Source: Saxidomus purpurata
Lineage: Eukaryota > Mollusca > Bivalvia > Venerida > Veneridae
NCBI GenBank assembly: GCA_022818135.1
Contig: JAFMSR010000017.1
Span: 3,467,333-3,531,332, forward strand
DNA length: 64,000 bases
Direction: 5' to 3'
Shown here: one piece after another, positions 47,501 to 57,899 of the stretch
Layout: each line of letters opens with the position of its first letter
Position numbering within the stretch: the first letter of the stretch is position 1
Translations under genes and position numbers: made by a program
The notes under the pieces: generated by a model
Database searches by the model: none
The model's input: only the letters and a program-made list of their open reading frames with translations
What the model was told of the DNA's origin: nothing

Positions 47501-48732
47501 TAGTATGACTGTTGGACATAATATCATTTTGACAAGATAACAAACCACTTAAATAAGATAGCATGACTGTTTGACATAATATAATGGTACTTTGACAAGA
47601 TAACACACCACTTTAAGAAGATAGCATGACTGTTGGACATAATATCACGTTATTTTAACAAGATAACACACCACTTCAAGAAGATAGCATGACGTTTTGA
47701 CATGATATCACTTTGACAAGAAAACACACAACTTTAAGAAGATATCATGACTGTCTGACATAGTATTATGATACTTTGACAAGATAACACGTCACTTTAA
47801 GTAGATAGCATGACTATTTGACATAAAAACACTTTAGGAAGACAAGAAGATACCATGACTGTTTGACATAATATTATGATACTTTGACAAGATAACACAC
47901 CACTTCGAAAAGATAGCATGACTTTTTGACATGCTATCACTTTGACAAGATAACAAACCAGTTTAAGAAGATATCATGACTGTTTGACATAATATAACGA
48001 TACTTTGACAAGATAACACACCACTTTAAGAAGATAACATGACTGTTTGACATAATATAATGATACTTTGACAAAATAACACACCACTTCAAGAAGATAA
48101 CATGACTGTTTGACGTTTGACATAATAACACGTTAGGAAGACAAGATAACACACCACTTTATGAAGATAGCATGACTGTTTGACATAATATAATGATACT
48201 TTGACAAGATAACACACCGCTTTAAGAAGATAACATGACTGTTTTACATAATAACACGTTAAGTAGACAAGATAACACACCCGTTCAAGAAGATAGCACG
48301 ACTGTTTGACATAAGAACACGTTAGTAGACAAGATAACACACCGCTTCAAGATGATAATACGCTCATTGGACATAATAGTACAATTTTTAACAACATGTA
48401 TTTTGAACAAGTTAAGACGGTATTTCGACAAGATAACATGACAGTTTGACATAATAACAGCGTATGTAGAGAAGTTAATGTGGTATTTAAACACGATATC
48501 ATGTATGTCTCACATAATATAACAACAAACTAAGAAGATATTATATGAAATAGACATAATAAAAAGAAATTTTGACAAGATACCAGCACACTTAAGAAGA
48601 TATAACAGTTCATTAATAAGACATCATAACTATTTGAGAAGATAGGAAACTATTTTAACAAGACAGTACACTCAGTTAACAAGACAACTTGTAATGTATT
48701 AACATAAGACAGGTACGGCCTTCCATAACAGT
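44535..48732. mobile_element. 4.2 kb foldback element built on a 63-bp minisatellite
   Basis: The outer ~200-300 bases on each side (about 44535-44850 and 48400-48732) are inverted copies: both contain, in opposite orientation, ctgtcttatgttaata, attacaagttgtcttgttaac and the following monomers. Between them lies a head-to-tail array whose monomers switch orientation relative to the left arm at about 44850. No protein-coding content is credible. Terminal inverted repeats plus internal satellite fit a foldback-type transposon. It sits against copies of the 48734-50570 repeat family, so it may have inserted into such a repeat. Confidence 0.7.
44860..48400. repeat. 63-bp tandem array (3 x 21-bp subunits), ~790-bp higher-order repeat
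   Basis: The monomer is 63 bases and divides into three related 21-base subunits, each starting TTT(G/A)A: one with gacaagataacacacc, one with aagaagatagcatgac, one with gacataatataatga. About 55 monomers are present. Variant blocks (starting gacaaga(g/a)aacacacaac at 46136, 46929 and 47715) recur at about 790 bp, showing higher-order repeats. Because 63 and 21 are multiples of three, the minus strand shows many long open frames (21-residue periods such as YLVKVSLYYVKQ); these are arithmetic artefacts. Confidence 0.9.
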
Positions 48733-48733
48733 G

Positions 48734-50575
48734 CACTTGACTTTTTTCAGTGCTTGCCAATAAAACAAAATTTTGTCAGTAAAAGAACAAGTATAAACAA
48801 GGGCCACAAGTAGCAAGATATTAAGTCAAGAGTTATCAAACTTAATTGTTTGATATCCTGAATACTACAGCAAAGTTTTAAATGAATACTTCAAGTGGAT
48901 AATGATATATGTGCATGGCAGTGCAAGTTGCACAAAAGACTTTAACTAGGAGTTAAATAGTACAAATCAAGAAACATTTTCACAGGGTTATCTTCTCTTG
49001 CTTACAGACAGGTGTCATAATGGTACATAAGTATTCCAACTTTCAAAGTAATCTCTCAAACAGTTTAGTCAAAAAGTGGACTGGTACGAAAAACTTAACT
49101 AAGATTCTAAGTCGATAAAGGGCCTTAATTAGAAAAAAGAACATCCTTGACAGAGTTACCTTCTCTTGCCTACATATGGGGGTAATGATGTTAACAAGCA
49201 TTCAAAGTTTCAAAGCAATATCTCAAAGGGTTAAGTCAATAAGTGGATTTTATCCATATTCAATGTATTTCTAAGTCAAAAAAGGGCATAATTCTGTCAA
49301 ACACCTTGACAGAGTTATGTGCTCTTGTCTGTTGATGGAGGTAATGATGATAAATAAGAATGGTAAGTTTCAAAGCAATTTCTGTAACGGTTTTGAAATG
49401 AAGTGGGATGGTATGAAAAACTTAACCAAGCTCAATACACTTTTTAAGTAAAAAAGGGCCATTTCAAAACCATGACAGAGTTTTGTACTCTTGTCTGCAG
49501 ATGCAGGTATGATGGTAAAGAAGTATGGTGAGTTTCAAAGCCATACCTCTAATGGTTTTTTAAAAAGTGGTGTGGTACGAAAATCTAAACCAAGGTGTGA
49601 CACCAACGCCGACGCCGAGGCGAGTAGGATAGATAGCTCCCCTTTTTTTCGTAAAGTCGAGCTAAACAAGAGCTGCGCACGACTTTTTTCAGTGCTTACC
49701 AATTAAACAAAACTTTGTCAGTAAAAAAACAAGTATAAACAAGGGCCACAAGTAGCAATATATTAAGTCAAGAGTTATCAAACTTAATTGTTTGATATCC
49801 CTGAATACTACAGCAAAGTTTTAAATTAATACTTCAAGTGGTTAATGTTATACATGCATGACAGTGCCAGCTGCACAAAAGACTTTAACTAGGAATCTCT
49901 AAGTACAAATCAAGAAACTTTTTCACAGGGTTATCTTTTCTTGCTTACAGAAATGTGTCATAATGGTACATAAGTATTCCAACTTTCAAAATCATATCTC
50001 AAATGGAAATATCAAGTGGACAAGAATAAACATTTTAAAATTTGAATGCAAAATCGGAAAGGTCCATAGTTCAAATGAAATCTGTGATAGAGTTACCGTC
50101 TCTTGCCTGTGTTTGGGAGTCATGATGGTAAAAAAGTAATCAAACTTTCAAAGTAATATCTCAAACAGTTTAGTCAAAAAAAGGACTGGCACGAAAAACT
50201 TAACCAAGGTTCTAAGTTGATAAAGGGCCTTAATTTTTTTAAGTCCTTGACAGAGTTACCTCTTCTTGCCTACAGATGGGGGTAACAATGCAAACAATCA
50301 TTCAAAGTTTCAAAGCAATATCTCAAAGGGTTAAGTCAATAAGTGGATTTTACCCATATTCAATGTATTTTCTACGTCAAAAAGGGGCATAATTCTGTCA
50401 AAAACCTATTTAGAGTTATGTGCTCTTGTCTGTAGATGGAGGTTATGATGGTAAACAAGTATGGTAAGTTTCAAATAAAGTGGAGTGGTACGAAAAGCTG
50501 AACAAAGATGTGACACCAACGCTGAGGAGGATAGCTTCCCTTTTCTTCGAAAAGTCGCGCTAAAAACGAATTGCC
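48734..50575 (+). repeat. Two direct copies of a ~940-bp repeat
   Basis: Copy 1 (48734-49680) and copy 2 (49682-50575) share cttttttcagtgctt(g/a)cc, aacaagggccacaagtagc, agttatcaaacttaattg, tacttcaagtgg, and internal units of ~190 bp (tttcaaagcaatatctcaaa, agggcc(a/t)ta). Both end in tgtgacaccaacgc and a tagcttccc/tagctcccc stretch. No coding content. Confidence 0.75.
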
Positions 50576-51270
50576 TTCAATTAAATGAAACTAAAGTACT
50601 AGTTAACTGTAACATTGTTACTTACTTACTTTTAAATTAGGATCCATTGGGCAATTTTAGCCTATATTAACACAGTACAATTTATTTTGAGTAGTTTTTC
50701 TATTGTTTGTCAAAATTCGAAAACCATGTGTAGATGCTAATGTATGTACCAATTAGATCATAAGATTTAATCAAAGAAACGTATTTATAATATTTTGATT
50801 CAGATTAAACACAAACGTTTAAGTTACATATCTTCAGCTCAGATAATGTTATTATTATTATATCATCTATACATGCATGGGTTTTGTTTTTATCTGTTGA
50901 TCTCCGCACATTCCTACGCAAGTTTTTCTTCCTTAGTAGTTGCTTTTGAAGGCCTCGCACTGTTCTTATCAGGTGCAATGTTCAAACTAACTGTAAACAC
51001 TTTGCTCAGTATTTTCATTGTCAGAGTTTCAGTGTTTTCTTGTTTGTATGGCTCTGTCTAAGGGTGATAGAGCATCCCTTTTATCTGTAATGTTAATTCT
51101 GGTGTCATTGTCTGTAAAAGTCTGAAATTTTTTTTCAGCTGTAATTGGAGTGTGAAATATTTTTCTGTATCTGTTTTTGTTAAATTGTATTGGAAATACT
51201 TGTTGTTCCCATATTTCGCTTTGGTTTGTGCTCTTGTTCACTTCATTTAGAAAAATATCTTCTATTTTCA
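50576..51270. other. No confident gene
   Basis: A plus-strand frame at 50795-51061 is hydrophobic (ASFSSLVVAFEGLALFL) and lies upstream of SLC12A8, but it has no splice borders or family motif that would make it an upstream exon. Probably intronic. Confidence 0.35.
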
Positions 51271-52110
51271 ATTAACAGTTGGTCACTTAATGTCCTCATA
51301 GTTACCGTTTTGGTCGTCCTTCCGTCTGTCCGTCACTCGAGCTTGTCCGGTACATCACTCCAAAATTGTGAAAGGTAACTTGTTGAAACATCACTAATGA
51401 CAGAGGACAGAGTAACTGCAGTGTACAAGAACCATCACTTTACCTTCCTTGATATTTGTATTAAGCTCCCATTATAAAATGAAAGAATGAGCTATTTCCT
51501 TAAAATGACAGTGCCTCTCAAACCATTAGGCCACTTTTGATGAAACTTGGCAAGGATGTTCATTGCACAAAGTTCTATCGAAAATTGTTTCAGTAATAAC
51601 ATTGCAGAACTCTGGATGTCGTAGAAACGATAAGGAAATTTTAACAAAAATATTCCGGCAGGTCCAGGACTTAGATGGTTGGCATACAGCATTGACTATT
51701 GGACTTCTACCAAGATTATTCAATCAAGAGAACAGATATAAAATTGACCCCGCCCGTGGGTTACTTGATTTTATATAGGTTTCTATAGGAAAAAAATAAA
51801 AAATATTCTTCTCTGAAAACACATGGCCAGAGTTAAGATAATTAGCATGTAGCAAGAGTGTTCAAATCATGACCCCTGAGTTAAAATTGACACAGCGCGT
51901 TGGTGGGGTCACTTGATTTTGCATTTGTTTATATAGGGAAAACTTTTAAAATCTTCTCTGAAACCACAAGTACCAGAGATTAGATATTTGGAATGTATCA
52001 TTGTGTAGTGGACCACCTACAGCTCAAAATTTCTCCTTCCTGTGATGCGATTGTTGACCTTGTATTATAGCAAATGGTAGCCAGGTGAGTTATATAGGAC
52101 CTTCTTGCTC
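51270..52110 (+). repeat. Composite dispersed repeat, second copy
   Basis: Same units as 42985-44290 (ccgtctgtccgtc run, tgaaacttggcaaggatgttc, ggcatacagcattgactattgg, aaaattgaccccgcccgtggg), ending ttgtattatagcaaatggtagcc. Probably inside the SLC12A8 intron. Confidence 0.65.
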
Positions 52111-52377
52111 TACTCTTAGTATATAGAAACATAATTATGAGTCATGTAAGAATATTAGTTTTAATGCTTTGAATAAGCTTTAAAACCTAGATACTTTTCT
52201 TAAGAAAATAAAGAAAATAATTAATATGTTCAACCATAAATTTTCTTGTGTTCTGTTTCACACCTGTTTGTGATAGACTAGTCATATTTATACGTATTTC
52301 CAGGACGTTCCTGTATATATCATTTACCCTGGTGATAGGATCCACCTGTATTTAAACCAAGTAGTGTTGTGATGAAC

Positions 52378-52610
52378 CTCCTTTGTGATCGAGTTCTTAG
52401 ACTCGTTGATTTTATGATAAATCACTCTAACTTGCCATTGATTGAAATTCATTGGTATGACCCTCAATACCAACCATTTTCTTTATGTGAGAATGTAGGC
52501 AATTTCTTAATGATGGATTAGTGTTCTAGTACTGGTTCTTTCCAGGATTGTAAGGTACACTGTATGCCTGTAAAAGCTAAAGCGGTCGTTAAACCTTCAA
52601 TAAATTAACA
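52378..52610 (+). repeat. Diverged SINE
   Basis: The head tgtgatcgagttcttagactcg matches the head of the SINE at 112-345 with a small gap pattern, and agtactggttctttccagga matches the core at 7060 and 19350. The tail has gcggtcgttaaaccttcaataa. Decayed. Confidence 0.5.
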
Positions 52611-52680
52611 AAAGGCAGATGAATAAAGGAGAATTTCAATGCTTTGCTAACTGCATTTTCTGTTGATAAGTTAGCTGTAT

Positions 52681-52768
52681 ACACCATGTCCTAGAACTCT
52701 AATAATAGGTATAACATTTTCATGGTCAACAGTTTGAAGAATTATCGATGGTCCGTACAGGCTTCCCA
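52681..52768 (-). pseudogene. Inverted partial copy of an SLC12A8 exon
   Basis: The minus strand over 88 bases matches the plus-strand exon 53405-53551 from GSLYGP to the donor junction, with about seven mismatches by hand count (about 92%). The frame is still open (GSLYGPSIILQTVDHENVIP). The first half of the exon and its acceptor are missing, so it cannot be spliced normally and lies antisense to the gene, about 640 bp upstream of its source. It probably arose by a local inverted duplication. Confidence 0.8.
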
Positions 52769-53404
52769 CAATTTTACTGTTTAAAAGCATTTGGTCTACG
52801 TACTTAACTTATGATCGGACTCATATGCTCTGGAATAGAATGTGAATTTCATGTACTAGTATTTTCTTGAAGAGTGAACATTCCTGGGCAAATAAGTCAC
52901 GTGTTTAATGATCTCATTCGAGATTCATTTTCTGATAGATCGCAGTAATTTCAGTTCAATTTTAAATTGTTACTTTACGAGTGTGGACAACAAGTCAATT
53001 TTAACACTCTGTACTGCCTCATGCCCATGCCTGTACAATATTTACAGTGTACTTGCAGCAATATCTAGTGGTACCCAAGACTTTCCAGGCTATACATGTG
53101 CGTTTCATGGCTTACATCTTTGTATGTCTATCATGAAACAAACAAACAGTTGTAGCTATACTTGTTCTGTAATTGTGCTTATCGTGGCTTTGTAAGTTCT
53201 GAGAAAGGAGTTGCAGGTTTTGTTAAGTCGTGTATGTAGCCTGTGTGGTTTTCTCTTGTTCTTCTCAAATTTGTTTATAAAGTAAAGTATCAAAATAAAC
53301 AAAATTATAAAATTACATTTATGAATGATATGAAACATTATTATAAGGTTGGCCAACACTGTTATTAAATGTAAGCTACAAAGTATACGTCGTCTTGATT
53401 TCAG

Positions 53405-56400
53405 ATATCTGTGGTTGGCATACTGTTTTTGGCCGGGTTGTATATATCATCTGTATCGGCATGTATGGGAAGCCTGTACGGACCACCGAGAATTCTTCAA
53501 ACTATTGCCAATGAAAATGTTATACCTATCATTAGAGTTCTAGGACATGGTGTAAGTACGATTGCATATTTCCGTTTTTGAAAGTCTGTACAATACATAC
53601 TGCTATACAGTGATATGACATGGTGTAGGTATGATGACTTGAATTGATTTTGAAAATCAATACAAATTTAAGATTCATCTGCTATGCTTTAATAAGACTT
53701 AATGTAAGATATGATGGCCTGTATGGATGTTGGAAAATTGATATGATACTTATTGTTATACACAGAATATGATACACAAAACATACTGGTAACACAATAC
53801 TGTATAGAAGCCTACATTTTGGTATACATGTATGAGTTGTATACCTACAAATATTCCTTCATGCATTGTAATAAAGCGCATAAAAAGGATAACAAAGCAT
53901 TGAAAATGTCTACACAATCATCAAAGGTTGATAACTATACAAAGCTTTTTTTCGCAGGTTATATCTTTCCTATGGTTGATCTACTGTTTCTACATGAAAT
54001 GTACAAGAATATAGTTTAAGAATTGATTCTGTACATATTGTTTATCATCCAGCAGTCTATGGAAATCTTTCTTTTCACTCTGTATTTAATTTTGGTAATG
54101 TTTAAAGGTATTTGTATTTTCTTTTCAGAGAGGACCTAATAAAGTTCCAATATATTCCCTAGTGATTATCACTCTAGTTGTTCTGTTGTTTGTACTTGTC
54201 GGAGATGTAAATACATTAGCTCCCATAGTAACCACAGCATTCATGATGTCATACGCTGCTGTTAATTACTCATACTTTGCTCTTGCCATGAGTTACGATC
54301 GCCGACAAGCGCGGGATTTAAGATTTGGTGTGCAGGATAAATCACGAAGAAAAAGTGCTGACGTTGGTGGTTACGGTGCCACAGGCGTTACAGACAAAAC
54401 TTATAAAGATTCTTTTCAAAATATAAGAACTGATTTGGATAAATTATTCCCTGAGCGATTGACCCACAGAGGTCAACACCATCTAGTCAACCAGCAAGGT
54501 CAGGGGTCACAAGGTCACATATCACCAACAGAACCCGATTTTGACGCAACCAAAAGGTCAAAGTCATTAGACAACATGTCAGAAGTCAGTGATGCCTCAC
54601 AAGTCCTTCTGGGAAGGGAAGGAGGTAATGTTTTGCTAACAATGTTTCAACAGAGTCTGAAAAGAAATCTCAAGCAGGCTATAGAGGGCCATCATAGTCC
54701 ACTTGTTAAGTGGTTCCATACTGATATTTCAATATTTGTTTTTGAATTTTAGTAGATGAGATTTATTGCTAAAGTGGTAATATGTTGGTTAGAATTTGAA
54801 GATTTTTATTGCTGCTGATATTTGTTTGTGAAAATGAGTTTTTGTTTTATCATTTGTACTAAATACAAGAGTATTGTAAATGTTTGATAGATCCAGAACT
54901 ATTGTACATGTTTATTTAATTTTAGATCCTCGACACCCACCTAATATGGAGATAACCAAGCAGCCCAGGTCCTGGTATTCGTTCTTTTGTAATAGATGGC
55001 TCTCTTTGTTTGGGGTAAGATTTGAACCATCTTACTATTCTAACATATTATCCTTTGAGGGTTTTAAATAATAAAAGTGATTAGCCAAGTAATGGAAATA
55101 TGAGGTGCCTAGGTGTAGGCTCTTAACTTCAGAGTTTGGAGTTAGAATCATGTCTGCATTACTTACTTCAACCTCCTGGGTCCTTTCTTTCGGCACTTGT
55201 ACAAGTGCAGACACCATGCACATTTTCTGACTTTTATCATAATATCAAAAGGGGTGTCCAGTCTGTTGGATTTCTATATATACATGTATTTGGAACAAGC
55301 TCACAGTCAGGTTTAATGTGTCTTTAGGGTTTCTTTATTGTGACAGTGCTAAATCAACTATCCCTGATTCACTTGCAATGACTTATAAAATTGCCTTGTA
55401 ATATCATGTACATAGTAATTTTTTCACAGCATGCTTGGTTTCTCCGCACTTCCTCGCCTAATAAAGTTCTCATTTGTATTTCAGACGCTGGTTTGCGGAG
55501 TGATAATGTTTGGAACACAATGGGTATATGCCCTAGTAGAAGTAATAGCAGCTATAATTGTTTATATTTATATAGGCCAGGCTAGCCCAGGTTACTTTCC
55601 AGGTAAGGTATGAGGATAGACATGTGTTCTGTAATGTCAAACCAGTTCATTAACAATGGACAGATTCTAATGGACTTGTGATGTAGCATGAGTTTGTAGA
55701 ACACCTGGCACAAGACTGAGCAATTAGGATTGCATTCCGTCCGTACGTTGTATGTCCATTTACATTTTCCTTCAAATGACAACTCCTTTGAAACCACTTG
55801 GCCAATGATGATATAACTTGGCAGGGATGTTCCTTGCATGGAGCCCTTTCATAGTTGTTCAAATAATTCCATTCTATTCAGAACTCTGGTTGTCATGGCA
55901 ATGGAAAGGAAAAACTTTAAAAATCTTCTTTTCAAAAACATTAAGAGCTTAGATATTTAACATGTGGCATTACCTAGTGGACCTCTACCAAGATTGTTCA
56001 AATTAAGACCCCCGGGTCAAAATTGACCCCATCTGGGGTCTCTTATTTTACATAGTTTTATATAGGAAAAAAAATTTAAAAATATCTTTATTTCTGAAAC
56101 CACAAGGCCTAGAGCTTAGATATTTGGCATGTATCATGGCCTAGTTGACATATTCCAAGAATGTTCAAATCATATCCCCAAGGTCAAAATTGACCCTTTG
56201 TGCTATTGATGACCTTGTATTATAGCCAATGGAAGCCAAATGAGCGCTATAGGGCCATCTTGGCCCTCCTGTTATTATTATCAGACCAGAAGTAGTCATA
56301 GCTGCTTGTAAACAAGCACTTCAATGTTGAGAAGTTCTGAGTTACTTTCAGGGCACTAAGAGGTTATACTGAAAACATAGGTATAAAATTAATGTAAATT

Positions 56401-57555
56401 GTGACTATTTAATGTTAGTGTACTAAAACATTGATGAAAGGTGCTGCTAATTCCAAGTATAACAACAATAATAATATTAAATCTTTATTTTTAGAAGCTA
56501 AGCACATTAAATAAATGTACAAAACATTAGAATTATATACAATGTGGCCTTCTGAAAAGAGATAACATTTTAAACAGCAAACAAATGAATGAATGAACTT
56601 TTTCTGAAGCAATATTAACTAAAGCAAAAGTACCCAACAAACACTCATTAATTGAGAAAAAGCAGAACATATGAAACATTTCAAAATACGAATGTATACA
56701 CATTCTTCACTCAAACATACATGGCAGTATAACTAAATAACCTGAACATTGTCTAATTTTTGTTAACTTTAAATACAACAAAGTGCTGCTTATGTATTGC
56801 AGGTATAGCTGAGTTCAATTTTTATGACTGGGTGAAATCAGGGATACAGAGGTGTATAAGGTTAGTTACCCGTAAGTGTGTAAAAATATTGATAGAACTA
56901 TGATTTAATCTTGTGGTACTGAAAAGTATTTTTTGTTAAGCCAGCTAGCAGACTGTAAGTCTCATGTGCATTGAAGGATTTTGAAATTACTAACTACAAT
57001 TGTACATCACAGTTGGATGATGTGGAATGTGCAAGTCTCAGGTCTGAAGCTTATAGGTCAAGGTCACACTTGGAGATTAAAGGTGAAAAATGGGCACATG
57101 AGACTGGGCTGTAACTTACTGGTGCATCAAAACATTTTGAATTGACTAGGGACAATTGTTCACCACAATGACACAGTTTGTCGCATACAAGACCCTATTC
57201 TATTGAATCTATTACAGTTTGCGGGCTTGACATTTTGCTGTAAACCTCTACTTAAAATAACTTTTTTGAATGAAGTAGTTTGTTTAAGGCAGCATATGGA
57301 ACAATAAATATAGAAGTTAATACTAACTGGGAGCTAAACAGAAATGTTATTTTTTCATGTCAAAAATGTTTCAGTGGAAAGAGGAGCCAAGAGGAGGTAA
57401 TTGTTGCACCAACTACTCCTGCAGTCACCACCCTTGCTGCACAGCTTACTGAGGACAATGAAGATTTTGCTGGTACATGTAGAGGGCGCTATCATCAGTC
57501 TGAAGTTGTCCAGGGAGAGAACTTTGATGACTATGATGATGACAGTGAGAGTTAA
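53405..57555 (+). CDS. SLC12A8: Solute carrier family 12 member 8-like, last six exons
   Basis: Exons 53405-53551, 54129-54624, 54926-55014, 55485-55602, 56803-56860 and 57375-57555 (stop TAA) join in frame (phases 0,1,0,1,2) to 362 residues. They cover a membrane segment and loop [29 protein letters not shown], then [16 protein letters not shown] and [23 protein letters not shown], a ~140-residue hydrophilic loop, the last two helices ([36 protein letters not shown]) and an acidic tail with [10 protein letters not shown] near the end. This matches the C-terminal half of vertebrate SLC12A8, an outlier of the cation-chloride cotransporter family, reported in mammals as a nicotinamide mononucleotide transporter. 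The N-terminal half is not seen; its exons must be upstream, possibly beyond the repeats. All junctions are GT/AG and each domain is intact. Confidence 0.9.
53552..53760 (+). repeat. Tandem triplication of a donor-site segment
   Basis: Right after the exon end, the ggacatggt|gtaagtacg region is echoed by gacatggtgtaggtatgatg (about 53617) and gacttaatgtaagatatgatg (about 53696), each followed by tg...tttgaaaa(t/g)-type text. Period is about 75 bp. The echoes look like decoy donors. Confidence 0.5.
55070..55265 (+). repeat. Possible degenerate SINE
   Basis: ggtgcctaggtgtaggctc could be an A-box and ggagttagaatcatg a B-box. Too diverged for confidence; intronic in SLC12A8. Confidence 0.25.
55730..56280 (+). 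repeat. Composite dispersed repeat, third copy
   Basis: It has ccgtccgtacgttgtatgtcc, ataacttggcagggatgttcc, cctagtggacctctaccaag and ttgtattatagccaatgg, and ends gggccatcttggccctcctg. It shares order and orientation with 42985-44290 and 51270-52110. It lies in the intron between the fourth and fifth SLC12A8 exons seen here. Confidence 0.7.
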
Positions 57556-57682
57556 TGTTCATGATCCACCAGAATTTTAGTGTTCTTTATTCAGCTGAGA
57601 ATATTATTTAAAATAAAAAGTGTTTCTTTACCATTGGAGCAAATGTATAATCTTCTTACACTTCTTAGAAGTAATCATTCAC

Positions 57683-57842
57683 AGAATGATCATACAGACA
57701 TATAGTGATCATACAGACATGTTGTGAAAATACATACATGTATTGATCATACATACATGTAGTGATCATATGTACATGTAGTGAACATACATACATGTAG
57801 TGAACATACATACATGTAGTGATCATACATACATTTAGATCA
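57683..57842. repeat. 19-bp minisatellite in the SLC12A8 3' UTR
   Basis: The unit tagtga(t/a)catacatacatg (19 bases) recurs about eight times with few changes, starting about 130 bases after the stop codon. A possible AATAAA lies at about 57613, so the array may be inside or just beyond the transcript. Confidence 0.8.
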
Positions 57843-57899
57843 GTTGTTACTAACTTTGTGCAAATACAAAATGGATAAATTACCACCTTTCCTATGAAT

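Noticed and set aside
44860..48400. CRISPR-like array
   Set aside because: Head-to-tail satellite without unique spacers in a eukaryotic intron/exon context.
44622..48494. Many minus-strand open frames in the 63-bp array
   Set aside because: Frames are open because the repeat period is a multiple of three; the residues follow the repeat and show no domain.
50795..51061. Hydrophobic frame upstream of SLC12A8 as a possible N-terminal exon
   Set aside because: No acceptor or donor fits and it does not resemble the transporter core; kept only as spacer.
54625..54752. Continuation of the SLC12A8 exon frame past 54624
   Set aside because: The donor GAAGGAG|GTAATG and the next exon at 54926 restore the known protein order; the extension is intron read-through.
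57665..57886. Minus-strand frame rich in YMYV
   Set aside because: Produced by the 19-bp minisatellite.
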